DNA of 64,000 nucleotides from Neolentinus lepideus HHB14362 ss-1 (taxonomy: Eukaryota > Basidiomycota > Agaricomycetes > Gloeophyllales > Gloeophyllaceae). The notes below the pieces were generated by a model. It ran no database searches. It was given only the letters and a program-made list of their open reading frames with translations, and was not told the origin of the DNA. How positions within the stretch are numbered: position 1 is the stretch's first letter; each line of letters begins with the position of its first letter. The DNA is taken from the NCBI GenBank assembly GCA_001632425.1, contig KV425662.1:16469-80468 (forward strand), given 5' to 3'. Position numbers and translations under genes: made by a program. This document shows positions 1-11,076 of the stretch, piece after piece.

Positions 1-12
1 CGCAAAGGACGA

Positions 13-2271
13 TCAGCGCGCAACGGCAGGCAGCGTCGACTCCACCTCCTGCATCTCCAGCGCCTTATGCTTGTCAATATCCTGGCTCGCAGTATCCACC
101 GACGCCGAGCGGTGCCGGCCCGTGTCCCGGCGCTCCAAGCGGAACTCGGAGTTGTTCGGGTAGCCCGACGGGTACGGGTTGGTGTCGCGGCCGAGCACTT
201 TTTTGCTGTACGAGATCAACCAAAAATAAATAAAATTTAGTGTCAGTGGCGGGCAGGGAAAAGAGAGGGAGGGAGGTACTGACAGCCAGTACGGCATGAG
301 CCCGCCCGGGGGGACTGCCCACCCCTCCGCGAGCTCGTACGTGGGGGGCACGATCCGCCCCCTGCTCAGCTTCTTGAACGCCCACGGGATGCCGTTGATG
401 GCGATGTACGAAAGGACGCCGGCGATGACGCCGTACGCGATGCTTTAGGAAGAGAAGAGGCGGCGGGTTAGTTAGCGACTGGGAGGGAAAGGGAAGGGGA
501 GGGAAGGGAAGGGATGCGTACTTGTACGAGAGCGGGATGATGATGATCGTGAGGAACGCGGGGACGGCGTCGCCCGCGTAGTCCCAGTTGATCTCGCGGA
601 CGCTGGAACGCAAACGCACATGCCGAGTAAGAAGGAGAGGAAGGCGGATAATAAAACGCCAACGCCAACGCACTTGCGAATCATCATGCTCCCCACGAGC
701 ACGAGCGCGCCGCCGGTCGCCCAGCTGGGTATGCTCGCGAAGATGGGCGCGAAGAACACGCAGACGAAGAACGCGAGGCCCGTCGTGACCGCGGTGATGC
801 CCGTCTTGCCGCCCTCTACACCACACACACACAACAACTTAGCATCACAAGTAGCTAAGGAAACGGAAGGAGGGCGCACCGCTGATGCCCGTCGCGCTCT
901 CGATGAACGCGGTGACGGGGCTCGTGCCCATGAGCGCGCCCATGCTGATCGAGAAGGCGTCGACGCAGTACGCGATCGTGCTGTTCTCAAAGTCGAGCGT
1001 CACGGGGTCGCGCAGGCCGGCGAACTTGGCCATCGAGTAGAGCGTGCTGTGGGGGAAAGTGTTAATAATACGGAGAGCGGGGGGGGGCGGGGGAGCGTAC
1101 CCGGTCGTGTCGAGGATGTCGACGTAGAGGAAGGTGATGAGGGCGTACCAGACTTTTCCTTTGCTGGAATCGGGAGGGGATTCAGTCAAATTTTAGTACC
1201 CTGCGGAGCGGACGTACCCGTAGTGCCAGTCAATGGCATTGCCGATTTTGTGGAGCGGGTGGAAGGTCACGACCTTCTTGAAGAAATCGAACAGCGCGTC
1301 CCCGCTATCCGTGTGGGGGAAATACGTCACCGCGCTATCCCTCGGCCAGCTGATGATGCTCGTCACAAAAATACCAATCAAAATCGCGCCCCTCACGCGG
1401 TAGAGCATCAACAGCACCGTCAACACCCCGCCCGTGAAAATCCCGAGCCACATCGTCGGGCTCCGCAGCACGCCGTGCTGGCAGTACCCCGGGAGGCCGG
1501 CGTAGTAGTTGTCCGCCGTGCACCCGCCGAGGCCGACGAGGTTCGTCGTGTCGCCGCCGATGACGTCCAGGCCGCCGGAGGAGAGCCCGATGAAGGCGAT
1601 GTAGAGCCCGATGCCGGCGCCGACGGCCATGACGAGGGACTGCGGCATGATGCGCGCGAGCCACTGGCGCAGGCCGAGGAGGGAGAGGGCGAAGAAGATC
1701 CAGCCCTCGAGGAAGACGGCTGCGAGCGCCTCGCGGTAGCTGATGATGCCCGTGCCGTGGAAGCCCACGACGGAGTAGGTGAACTAGGTGTGCGGGGTGA
1801 GGATGGAATCAGGAATGAGAGGGGGGACGTACGTAGGCGTTGAGACCGAGCCCGGGGGCCATGCCGATGGGGAGGTTCGCGAGCGCGCCCATGAGGAAGC
1901 TCGCGAGCGCGGAGACGGCGGCGGTGGTGGTGATCAGGTCCTGGCTGACTTGCTGCACGCAGGCGGCGTAGTCTGCGTCCGTCGCGCACGATGGGTCGTC
2001 GGCGTCGGTGCAGACACACGGGCCGCCAGAGTCGGAGAGGATGGAGGCGTTGACGGAGATGATGTACGCCATGGCGGCCCATGTTGTTAGGCCGGCGCAG
2101 ATCTCAGTCTACCCCCAGTGAGTCGAGGTCAATGTACTGACTGCTGGTGCTTACCAGGAAACGAGAGCCCTCGCGCTCCTTGACGTGGCCCGAGCCCTCC
2201 AGTCGGAACCAGCGGCCAAAGGCAGAGTTGGCGACCCGGGCGTTGAGCCTGTCGGCCCAGGTGATGCTCAT
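13..2271 (-). CDS. azgA: AzgA-family purine (hypoxanthine/adenine/guanine) permease
   Basis: Proton-coupled nucleobase importer of the plasma membrane, by family knowledge. Translation starts [13 protein letters not shown] at 2271; it then reads [17 protein letters not shown], a DAD-rich loop with paired cysteines (CVC), [26 protein letters not shown] and [17 protein letters not shown], the order and wording of fungal AzgA proteins. Many hydrophobic segments follow, consistent with the 12-14 membrane spans of the family. The last exon ends in a hydrophilic tail with stop at 13-15. There are several short introns; one is clear at 206-279 (gtacct...tacag on the minus strand) and one at about 2112-2155. 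No frameshift was seen, so the gene looks complete. Exact boundaries of the middle exons were not all fixed. A long plus-strand open frame opposite it is a shadow. Confidence 0.93.
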
Positions 2272-2814
2272 GGTGAGGAGAAGAGAAAAGACAGTTGGAC
2301 GCTAGAAGAAACAGAGCGTAGCGTAATAAGGAAGGGCTAAGTGCAAGGCACGGAGAGGCGAGCAAAACCTGACGACGCTGGCTAAAAGGTGCACAGAATG
2401 CGAGAAGCCATCTTTTGGACCGTTCTGAGAATTACCCGAGGGCGACGAGCGTACTGATCGAGAGAGGCCATGGGAAAGCCGGCACCGGCAGAATGGGACG
2501 TTGCCTTTTAGAGATGTTGCAAACATATGATCTCGCCGCTGCACAATCCCTTCCTAATGATTCTGCCACCAGAAGCTGATTCCAGAATGAGAGTCTGCTG
2601 CAGTTTACTCTCGGGACCTTGTGCTGGATCACAGCTACATACATCGCTTTGCTGCACTACTCCTTGTGCACATGGTTATCTTGCACAGCACATGCGTTGA
2701 AATGAATCCCGATTCTGACACTGGATCTCATTAGATCCCCTTACGGCAATAAGATGCATCAGTCCAACAGTCCAGAATTCCGGGGTCTAGTGGTCCACAA
2801 TCAAACGAGTCGCT
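2272..2814. other. intergenic region upstream of the permease
   Basis: No coding frame with recognisable protein sequence. It presumably holds the permease promoter (minus). It ends at about 2815 where homology to the minus-strand locus at 8.3-8.6 kb begins. Confidence 0.6.
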
Positions 2815-3069
2815 GGATAGATGGCACTAGCAATTGCAAGTACCTGGCTCTCTGTTTCCTTGGCTACCTGCCCAGCTCGTTCCAGTGCTCGCAGGTTTCC
2901 AACTTGCGAGAGTGAGTTTACTTGTATTGCGAGCAGGCGGACACTAGTGATAAATTACAGCTAGATAGACAAGCTAAACATAGTTTCGCACTAAACCTTC
3001 GTATACTTGGATCGTGGTAATGACAGTGCTCGGCCTTCTCATCACACCAGTAGCCAGACATCTCTTTCA

Positions 3070-4018
3070 ATGTCTACGGACTCCGAGTCCCTCAGAGGCA
3101 AGCTCGCACTGATCACTGGGTACGTCCGACCCCGGCTATCACTGAGTGGCTCTGATGACATCCACGATCGCCCGTTCCCTTCCATTGACATCGCATCTGC
3201 CCGGCGGCCTCGCATCCCAATCCACCTCCATTAATCTCCCCTTCCATCGCACAGAGGAGGCATCGGCCGTGCAACCGCCCTCGCCCACCATGGGCTCACT
3301 ACCACCCGCCACACCACGACGGCGCCGCCCTGCTCCTCCCTGAGTCCTATTTCCAAGCCGACATGGGCAGCTACGACGCGGTGCAGAACTCGTCCCACCC
3401 GGACGTGCTCTTCAACAACGCGGGCACGGCGGGCGGATCGAGGACGTGGGAGCAGCTTTCTGGTGAGATCCATCCTACCCTTCTGGGTGCACAGCAGAAT
3501 ATCTTTTATATGTGTGATACCACTGGCAGTTGGCCCCGCACATGGTCACGCAGAAATTTGGGCGCATCGTATTCAACTCCAGGCACATCCATCATCCACT
3601 ACTCACTCACTCGGCGACCCGCACTACGCCTCCTCAAAGTACGATGCACTGGATCGCGCAGGGACGGAATCGTACGTCCACCCGCCGCGCCTGGATAACC
3701 TAAACTGTACTGTCTGAATTAACTAAACTAAACTGTGAATTAACTAAAACTAAACTGCGAATTGATTGTTGGCAGACTTGCAACGCCGTAGCGCCCGCGC
3801 TCATCGTCGGTCAGCTCAGTCTCAACCTCGTCCCTCGCCTTTGCCCTTACACGAGACTCACCGCGCAGCGATGATGTCCACCCCGAACCCCGAAACCTCG
3901 TAAGCCTTATTACCCTGTCCCACCCACTTATCTACTCACAAATCACCCCCAGAAACTGATCCCGTAGGCCCCGCGGAGGTCGCCGCGAACGCGTACACGA
4001 CGAACAAGGTCCGTTTCC
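3070..4018 (+). pseudogene. SDR-family oxidoreductase pseudogene
   Basis: Decayed paralogue of the intact gene at 7045-8319. The start (MSTDSESLRGKLALITG) and the first intron are kept, and so are stretches such as FQADMGSYDAV, HPDVLFNNAGTAGG and the end of the substrate region. Sequence between GIGRATALA and the next conserved block is shortened, about 40 bases are lost after the YDAV codons, the NNAGTA region is joined early to the following intron, and the active-site YASSK stretch is followed by losses that remove the SALHGTMHW segment. No continuous SDR frame can be made. The final GGWTAGAF exon is absent because the copy joins another segment at about 4020. Confidence 0.85.
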
Positions 4019-4039
4019 CCCGCCCGAGGGTGCGTATGA

Positions 4040-4418
4040 TACGATACAAAGTGACATGCTCAACACGTAGAAATCGCCCTTGGCTTCGTGATCAGTATGT
4101 ACTGCGGCTGTGGTCAGATCGATCTTTTGTGCATGGCTCGCTGCTGATGCGAGAACGGCCCCTGTGCTTGTGTGGGGGTCGCGAATTGATACCTGCCATG
4201 ACGAGAGCGCGGCTTTTCCTCCGTGTCGCAGCGATCTCGCCCTCGCCCCCTTCCTCACGCTCCTTGGCGCGGGCGTATTTGGGTTTTGGATGCGGGCGGA
4301 TAGTGGCGGCAGTGAGTCTGCTGCCTCCGACGATACGGCTGTTATCTTCAATGTGGAGCCAAAGGACCTCGAGGAAGGTTTGGTCGATGTGGAATCTTCC
4401 GTCGGCGGAAAGTCATAG
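4040..4418 (+). pseudogene. truncated copy of the membrane-protein gene at 9550-10596
   Basis: It begins with upstream DNA of the parent (shared acacgtagaaatcgccctt), then MTRARLFLRVAAI at 4198, equivalent to the parent N-terminus. A large internal deletion then joins directly to LGAGVFGFWM and the conserved end VEPKDLEEGLVDVESSVGGKS with stop at 4416-4418. The two halves are in different frames. Roughly 230 codons of the parent, including most membrane segments, are missing, so it cannot make the parent protein. Confidence 0.85.
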
Positions 4419-4437
4419 GATCTTCCTCAATATGGGT

Positions 4438-4531
4438 TATGGTTGTCACTTACGGACTCGTATTCAGGGTGTTAGCTTATGGACTCGTATTCAGGGTGTA
4501 CCTTATGGACTTGTATTCAGGGTGGCTTGAT
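4438..4531 (+). repeat. three tandem 26-27 bp units
   Basis: Units of the type ttatggactcgtattcaggg repeat three times just after the pseudogene stop. The same array, with three or more units, lies after the stop of the intact gene (9438-9531, minus), so it predates the duplication. Confidence 0.85.
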
Positions 4532-4791
4532 ACGAGTATGCGACGGACCTTGCACAATGTTCTCAGTCCCGATGGTCGGCAGCAAATAGTGATCCCGTCT
4601 ACAACTCTAGTCGACGATGATATACCACCCCGCAGATTAGGGTACGGTGAATAATTCGTCCTGAGTTTTTCACGTTGTTATTAACATCAGCGCCTCGAGG
4701 GCATTATTAACACGTGTTATTAACAGTTATTAACAAGGGCGTTACTAACATGTGTAAAATAGTTAATAACAATGTGAAAAATGAAAAGCTT

Positions 4792-5869
4792 AATCCCCCC
4801 TTTTATCCCCATCACCTTCATCACTGACTCCCGCTATGTCATTGATGGCCTGACCCTACACCTCGGTACCTGGGAAGACCAGGGTTGGCTGGGAGTGGCC
4901 AACAGCCGCTTTTTTAAAGCTGCGGCCTACCAGCTTAGGCGCCGCTCCGCGGCGACCTCTTTTCTATGGGTAAAAGGACACAGCGGCGACGCCGGAAACG
5001 AGGCCGCTGATGCACTTGCCTGCGAAGGCGCCGCGAAAGACGTCCCCGATATAGTAGACCTAGACGTCCCCTCAACTTTTAACCTCTGTGGCGCTAAACT
5101 CTCAGTACTCACCCAAGCGGTGGCCTACCGAGGCATCCGGCTAAGTAAGCCGAACCGTGCAGGTCCCCGTACTCGCGCATTACTCAACCTATCCCGAATG
5201 CAAGATGGCATTAATGAAATAACTAACACAATAGAAACCCACTCACGGCTTTGGTTATCCTGCCAAAGTAAGAACATGCGGCCATTAGTCCCCCAATTCA
5301 TGTTCAAAGCAGTCCAAAATGCATACAAGATCGGGGACTTCTGGCTCCCGATACCCGGGTACGAGACACGCGCAATCTGCCCCACCTGCGAAGATTGCTC
5401 TGACAATCTAGACCACATCCTCACGGAATGCGAGACACCAGCGCGTGCTCTAATTTGGGAGCTCGCGGCCGACCTCTGGCCAGCGGCATACGGCCCCTTC
5501 CCACAACTTACCTTTGGAGCAATAATAGGTGCAGGATCACTTACCGCACATCGCCAAACGTCAAACGATGACGACACTGTTTCCGATGACGAACACAATA
5601 TCGGTGACTCACCGACACGCCCACACCGAGGCGGCACCCGCCTCCTTCAAATTCTAGTGTCCGAATCCTCATACCTCCTATGGGTCCTCCGCTGTGAACG
5701 CGTAATCCAGAACCGCGTACACTCCATCCGCACGATAACTGCGAGATGGACCAACACTATTAACCGGCGCCTTAGTATCGACCGCATTGTAGCCGGAAAA
5801 ATACGGCGCTCACCTAAAGCCGTCACGCAAGTCGCCCAAACATGGAAAGATACACTAGCCAATATTTGA
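4792..5869 (+). pseudogene. LINE ORF2 C-terminal fragment: RNase H plus Cys-His motif
   Basis: The frame is open from the LINE junction to TGA at 5867-5869, about 358 codons. FITDSRYVIDGL carries the RNase H aspartate of the DSxYV motif, and WVKGHSGDAGNEAADALA gives the downstream histidine and aspartate. The first aspartate and the glutamate of the catalytic set are missing with the 5' truncation. A Cys-His cluster CPTCEDCSDNLDHILTEC, typical of LINE C-termini, follows about 190 residues later. The ATG at 4781 lies in host DNA and the target duplication, so it is not the LINE's own start. Confidence 0.88.
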
Positions 5870-6125
5870 AGACTTGCTCCCTCCAAGTACTCTGGGCCCA
5901 CCGCTTCGAGGTTTTAGTGGGTATTAGGGCGCCCAGGACTCCCATGTAACGGAGACCCCAGGCACCGACTTGAGTCCCACACTCCCCAGTACCCGCTGGG
6001 GGTGCGTCAATGCATTTTATCCTCAGACCGGGATCGTATACATCCCGCTATAGCATATTATCTAGGACTGTACCTATTGTCAGTAGCTAGGTAATAAATT
6101 CGCTTGTCCAAAAAAAAAAAAAAAA
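4792..6125 (+). mobile_element. 5'-truncated LINE (non-LTR retrotransposon) nested in the hAT element
   Basis: A 3' fragment of a LINE carries an RNase H domain, a 3' untranslated region and a poly(A) run ending at 6125. A 9-bp target duplication gaaaagctt flanks it at 4783-4791 and 6126-6134. The inserted copy lacks everything upstream of the RNase H domain (no endonuclease, no reverse transcriptase), as expected for abortive target-primed reverse transcription. It is younger than the hAT element it interrupts. Confidence 0.9.
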
Positions 6126-6676
6126 GAAAAGCTTGTTAAAAATACGTTTACATCATCAATCCCAATCCACAGCGCCTGGTTTTGCCACTGGGGGCTCCCT
6201 CAGGCCTCAGTGCCTGCTGCTTATCAGTGACCGTAGACATACTGGCAGGCTCTAATGAGAGCAAGTCTCTCAGGTACACTGAGTTCAGATCAAACCAGAA
6301 TCTGGCTAGCTGAGCCTTCCTCTAAGGAGAATTCACTGCTTCCTTACGTAGTAGTCCATGGACCACTCAGCAGAGACCTCATAGACAGACATTGTCTGAG
6401 ACTCTTGACATTGACCTCCAGAGGGAGAGGCAGGACTCCCATACATACAGGAATTTTTAACAATTAATAACAGCTCTATGTACCGGCCCATCCGGCCATC
6501 GTTATTAACACGTTATTAACGTGTTATTAACATGTGTTAATAACAATGTAAATAATACATGAATTATTCCCCGTACCCTACCGCAGATGTACATGTAGGT
6601 GATTGAAGTTCTTGACAATGCCGTGTCACATGCGTCTGTCGTCCTCTCAACGTAGAGTTCGACTCCGGCATGCATA

Positions 6677-6757
6677 TGGGTTTAGATTTCGACTCTTGCG
6701 TGGGTTTAGATTTCGACTTCGGGTAGGTTTAGATTTCGACTCCGGGTGGGTTTGCCA
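6677..6757 (+). repeat. tandem 24-bp repeat, about three units
   Basis: Units of the form gggtttagatttcgactc plus six variable bases repeat with a 24-bp period. It lies in the non-coding stretch between the hAT element and the SDR gene (6589-7044), in which no gene was recognised. Confidence 0.8.
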
Positions 6758-7044
6758 GGCTGCTATGTCCGCCACTGAGACATATCCTGTCATCCCGGCC
6801 TTTTTCTTCTGTTGGCGCACTGTATCGGTGACGTTTGTCGCAACCTAAGCTGTCCTCTCAAGTCGATCCTATCACAGCTCGCGATATGCTTTCAACGACG
6901 ATGTTACACGACGTCTAGGTGGGTACGATACAACACATCAAAGCGTGCCAAGTATATATGCCTTGAGCACAGAGCACAGAAGGGTTCAAGATACGACTGC
7001 CCACCTTACCGTACACCCATCCGCCATCTTCTCTCCCTCGCCTG

Positions 7045-8319
7045 CTAGAACGCACCCGCCGTCCAGCCCCCGTCCGCGACAACGATCTCACCAAACCGAA
7101 CCAAGTCACCACCATCCATTGCATGCAGGTGGGGAGCGGACCTACGTACCTTGTTCGTCATGTACGCGTTCGCGACGAGCATCTCGACGACCGACGCGAT
7201 CTCCGCGGGGGTGCCGAACCGGCCTACGGGGATCATTTTCTGTGCGGGGTGATGGGTGTAAATGGGTGGGACACGAGACGACCTGGACGTACGAGGTTTT
7301 CGGGGTTGGGGTTGGACATCATGGATGTTTCTAGACCAGACGCTCGCGTTCGGCTTCAGTGAAGGGAAGAGGCGGAGACTGAGTACTGACCGACGATGAG
7401 CGCGGGCGCTACGGCGTTGCAAGTCTGCCAACAATCAATTCGCAGTTTGGTTTAGTTAATTCATAGTTTAGTTTAGTTTATCAAGGCGCGGCGGGTGGAC
7501 GTACGATTCCGTCCCTGGCGTAGCGCTGCGCGATCCAGTGCATCGTGCCGTGCAGCGCGGACTTTGAAGAGGCGTAGTGCGGCCCGATGACGCCTCCCGT
7601 GGCGGCTGCGACGCTGTCGCCGAGTGAGTGAGTAGTGGATGATGGATGATGGACGACGTGCCTGGAGTTGAATACGATGCGCCCAAATTTCTGCGTGACC
7701 ATGTGCGGGACGCACAGCTGCGTCAACTGCCAGTGGTATCACACATATAAAAGAGATTCTGCTGTGCACCCAGAAGGGGAGGACGGATCTCACCAGAAAG
7801 CTGCTCCCGGCGTTCACCCGCCAGGTACTCTCGAACGTCTCCATGTCCACGTCCTCGATCTGCCCCGCGCGCCCGACCGCCCCGCGCGCGGTGCCCGCGT
7901 TGTTGAAGAGCACGTCCGGGTGGCCCATGCGCGCCACGACCTCCGCGTGCATCCGGCGCACCGCGTCGTAGCTGCCCATGTCAGCTTGGAAATAGGACGC
8001 CTTGACGCCCAGGGAGGAGAGCTCGTCCGCGAGCGCGGCGGCGGGCCCGGAGGCGGCGTGGTAGTGGATGGCGATGTTGAGCCCGTGGTGGGCAAGGGCG
8101 AGGGCGGTTGCGCGGCCGATGCCTCCTCTGTGCGATGGAAGGGGAGATTAATGGAGGTGGATTGTGATGCGAGACCGTCGGGCAGATGCGATGTCAATGG
8201 AAGGGCACGAAGGAGGTTAGGGCGATCGAAGGCCACTCAGTGATAGCCGAGGGTCGGACGTACGTGCATCCTGTGATCAGGGCGAGCTTGCCTCTGAGGG
8301 ACTCGGAGTGCGTAGACAT
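7045..8319 (-). CDS. short-chain dehydrogenase/reductase (classical SDR, FabG-like)
   Basis: NAD(P)-dependent oxidoreductase with a Rossmann fold. Exons read MSTHSESLRGKLALITG, then GGIGRATALALAHHGLN (cofactor glycine motif), ADMGSYDAVRRMHAEV, DVLFNNAGTARGAVGR (NNAG motif), FGRIVFNS (serine region), GPHYASSKSALHGTMHW (catalytic YxxxK), then KMIPVGRFGTPAEIASVVEM and finally IVVADGGWTAGAF with stop at 7045. All SDR motifs are present in order with about six short introns, and the total is near the usual 250-270 residues. It is the likely functional parent of the pseudogene at 3070-4018. Substrate cannot be told from sequence. Confidence 0.9.
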
Positions 8320-8603
8320 TGAAAGAGATGTCTGGCTACTGGTGTGATGAGAAGGCCGAGCACTAGTACTGTCATTACCACGATCTAGTATACGAAAGTT
8401 TAGTGCGAAACTATGTTTAGCTTTGTACGTATCTAGTGGTCTTATTAGTATAGTATCGCACGGTACCGTCCACCTGCTCGCAGTATAAACTCACTCACTC
8501 TCGCTAGTTGGAGACCTGCGAGCACGCGACTGGAACCCAGGTAGCCAAGGAAACAGAGAGAGCCAGGTACTTGCTAGTGCCATCTATCCAGCCAGTCCAT
8601 AAG

Positions 8604-9437
8604 TGGATGACTTCCCGTAACGTTAAATCCGTATTTTCCCTAAAATTTGGACTTTAAAATCGCATCTGCCGAGATGCCGCTGGGACCCCGGAAAAGTTGC
8701 ACTGGCCGTTGCTAACCAGCGAGCCTCCGTAAACCAGCTTGGATACAGAGGGGTAGATCCCCCTCTGTATTCTTCAGAACGTCGTTAAAGCAAGCTATAT
8801 CCTCCGAAATGACGTTAAAGCAGGGACATCGGTCAACAGATCTCCATTTTTGAACTCCGCTGTCCTCTTAAGGCAGGCACTCGTAACTGAGCAGTCTATA
8901 TCAAATAAAGCACTACTTCAATATTTCGAGGAGGATGGGCAAAGTGAAGTTGAGATAGTGTGCAACGTGGACAGGGCGAATATCTACTGGAGTCCGGTTT
9001 CTCGTATTAATGTTGACCCTAGATAGTACAAACCCGAGCGCCCTTGCAGTATCCAATGAACGAGCATAGAGGTGCGGACCTTCCGCCACAGACACAAGAG
9101 CTGCACGGGGTATTAATGGAATATTCTTCAGAGCAAAGCCACTCACAAGTACCGGCGCCGTTTAGTATTGCATCGTGCGTTACACAGCTGCCGGAGCTCC
9201 TTTACACCAATGAGTAGAACCGAAGCATTAATGGCCGCGAGTTGCACCAGTTCATCCTCGCAGTCATTGTATATGAGGTCGAGTACGTCGGACATAGAGA
9301 ATTAGAGATAAAATTCCCTAAATTGGGCTTACGGCTTAGGAACATCCCTATTTGGCATCTCTAAATCATTTCGCGAAACCGCTGGCACATTCTACGGAAT
9401 AGGGATTTACGGATTTAACGTTACGGGAAGTCACCCA
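8604..9437. mobile_element. 834-bp element with long terminal inverted repeats
   Basis: The ends are exact inverted copies over 26 bases (8608-8633 and 9408-9433; core tgacttcccgtaacgttaaa), or 30 bases with one mismatch. It sits inside the 26-27 bp tandem array that follows the membrane-protein gene: repeat units occur on both sides (cttatggact next to the left end, and 9438-9531). The duplicated copy at 4.4-4.5 kb lacks it, which shows an empty site. A target duplication is not obvious. It holds only a 77-codon frame at 8913-9146 (minus) without recognisable domains, so it is probably non-autonomous. Superfamily not assigned. Confidence 0.85.
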
Positions 9438-9531
9438 GTTACACCCTAAATACGAGTCCATAAGTTAACGCCCTGAATACGGAGTCCATAAGTTAACACT
9501 CTGAATGCAAGTCCGTAAGTTACAACCATAA
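9438..9531 (-). repeat. tandem 26-27 bp units after the membrane-protein gene
   Basis: Parent array of the one at 4438-4531; three units here and one partial unit beyond the inserted element (near 8594-8603). Confidence 0.8.
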
Positions 9532-9549
9532 CCCATATTGAGGAAGATC

Positions 9550-10596
9550 CTATGACTTTCCGCCGACGGAAGATTCCACATCGACCAAACCCTCCTCGAG
9601 GTCCTTTGGCTCAACATTGAACACAACCGCCGTATCCGCTTGGGGAGCGCCGGAGGTAGCCGCTGTCCCAGCAGACTCGGAGGTAGTCGGTGTCCCAGCA
9701 GCGAGCTCATTGCCACCACTCGAGCGCCGACTCTCCACCCACATCCAAAACCCAAATACACCCGCACCAACGAACGCGACGCCCAGCGCAACCTTGACCA
9801 ATACAAACACGAGGGTGAACAGCGCAGCGCCGAGCGTCCAGACGACAGTTACCGCTCCGACGCTGTATGCGAAGATGAGGTACGCGGGGACGACGGCGCC
9901 GTAGAGCCACGCGCCCAGCAGGATGCGGATGCGCCAGCTCGGGGTCGCGGCCCAGCCTGCTGCGGAACTGACGGAGCGCGTAAGGTCGAAGCTGAGGAGT
10001 GGATACCGGTCGACGTCGTCCTACGAGAAGGACGTGTTAGCATGCTTCGTAATACAAGGCGACGTGCTTACCACGCGGACTAGGGACCACGCATCCCCGC
10101 TATTTTCCATTACGACCCGGATGCTGGCGACGTCCTTCGCCGCCTTCGAGAACGTATCGAGCAGAAACGCGTACATCATCCTGCTATCCGCGTCGGGCAC
10201 CAGCCCGCCGATCTCGCACGCCTGCAGGAGCGGGCGGGTGTTCGCCCAGATATCGCGCTTCGTCAGCTCGACGACGGCCTCGGCGCCGGGGACGAGCGGG
10301 ATGCGGTAGTCGTTCAGGAGGAGAAGTGGTAGGGTGTCATTAATATTGGAGTCGAGTGATGATGATGATGGGAGCTCGACGGCCCAGCGGACGGTGGAGA
10401 AGATGTCTTCGGATCTGCGGCGGTGGCTCTGAGGGGCCCAGGCGCCATTGTACCAGAGGACGCGGTCTTGCGGGAGGGAAGCGGCGGCGGGGTCGTCGGG
10501 CAGGGAAAGGAGCGTGAGGAATGGGGTGAGGGCGAGGACGAACCAGATCGCTGCGACGCGGAGGAGAAGCCGCGCTCTCGTCCTATAGGTGGCCAT
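9550..10596 (-). CDS. predicted membrane protein of unknown function
   Basis: Two exons, split by a short intron near 10,020-10,070. The N-terminus MATYRTRARLLLRVAAIW leads into a membrane segment (FVLALTPFLTLL). A long soluble part follows with YNGAWAPQSHRRRSEDIFS, NDYRIPLVPGAEAVVEL and a TRPLLQACEIGGLVPDAD stretch. After the intron, three hydrophobic segments follow (LLGAWLYGAVVPAYLIFAY, TVVWTLGAALFTLVFVLV, VAFVGAGVFGFWMW), then an alanine/threonine-rich linker and the end VEPKDLEEGLVDVESSVGGKS. About 335 residues. The topology suggests a large loop between an N-terminal anchor and a C-terminal bundle. I do not recognise the family. Its upstream DNA and both ends are duplicated at 4.0-4.4 kb. 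Confidence 0.8.
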
Positions 10597-11076
10597 TGCA
10601 AGAGTAGGGTATCAGTTCGTGAATCTCACACTTGTACAGTTCTTGTATCAGACTCGGAGCCATGGTCGTCGCAGGCACAAAAGATCGCAGGAGCACAGCC
10701 ATCGACTCTGTGCCTGACAACAACCGTCGACGGTACGATCTTGAAGCTAAGGGCGATTTCTACGTGTATCCATGCATAGTAAACGCGATGAAGTTGACTT
10801 CTACTTTGTACGTGTAACAATCGTGAACGGCGCACCCCCAGGATAAAGAAAAGGAATGCTTTACAGGGATTCACAGATCTCATCTGCTGCTAGATGTCCC
10901 ATGGCCAGTTAACCGTTAACGTTAGACTGCAGTCCATGTACTGGTATAGTATTAAGGGGCAATCTATTATCGAAAGCGACGCCCCTTACTTTAATCATTG
11001 CAGGAGACATCGTAGTCTTCGTGGGACATAGGTGGACAGGCCTCAGGAGTATGTCGTGAACTATGGGCGATCGCGT
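10597..11076. other. intergenic region
   Basis: Upstream DNA of the membrane-protein gene; about 170 bp of it is duplicated at 4.04-4.2 kb. No gene recognised. Confidence 0.6.

Larger units (their letters stand above)
2815..4530 (+). repeat. decayed duplicate of the SDR plus membrane-protein locus
   Basis: This segment matches, in inverse orientation, two separate parts of 7.0-10.8 kb: the SDR gene with about 270 bp of its upstream DNA (8585 down to about 7150), then the upstream DNA and ends of the membrane-protein gene (about 10,760 down to 9440). In the intact locus, read on the minus strand, the membrane-protein gene comes before the SDR gene. Here, read on the plus strand, the SDR comes first. 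The join lies near 4020-4060. The match starts at the shared text gatagatggcactagca. Small deletions and substitutions are spread along it. Confidence 0.85.
4638..6580. mobile_element. hAT-like non-autonomous element, interrupted by a LINE
   Basis: Terminal inverted repeats start TAGGGTACGGTGAATAATTC at 4638 and end GAATTATTCCCCGTACCCTA at 6580 (one mismatch in about 20). An exact 8-bp target duplication ccgcagat flanks it at 4630-4637 and 6581-6588. Both ends carry several copies of gttattaac-type motifs near the termini. An 8-bp duplication and a TAGGG end point to the hAT superfamily (established knowledge). Without the nested LINE the element is about 600 bp and has no transposase frame, so it is MITE-like. 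Confidence 0.9.

Noticed and set aside
620..1843. 407-codon open frame on the plus strand
   Set aside because: It lies opposite the AzgA gene, is arginine/glutamate-rich as expected of a GC-rich antisense frame and has no family features.
4781..4791. ATG as the start of the LINE protein
   Set aside because: It lies in the target-site duplication and host DNA upstream of the LINE junction.
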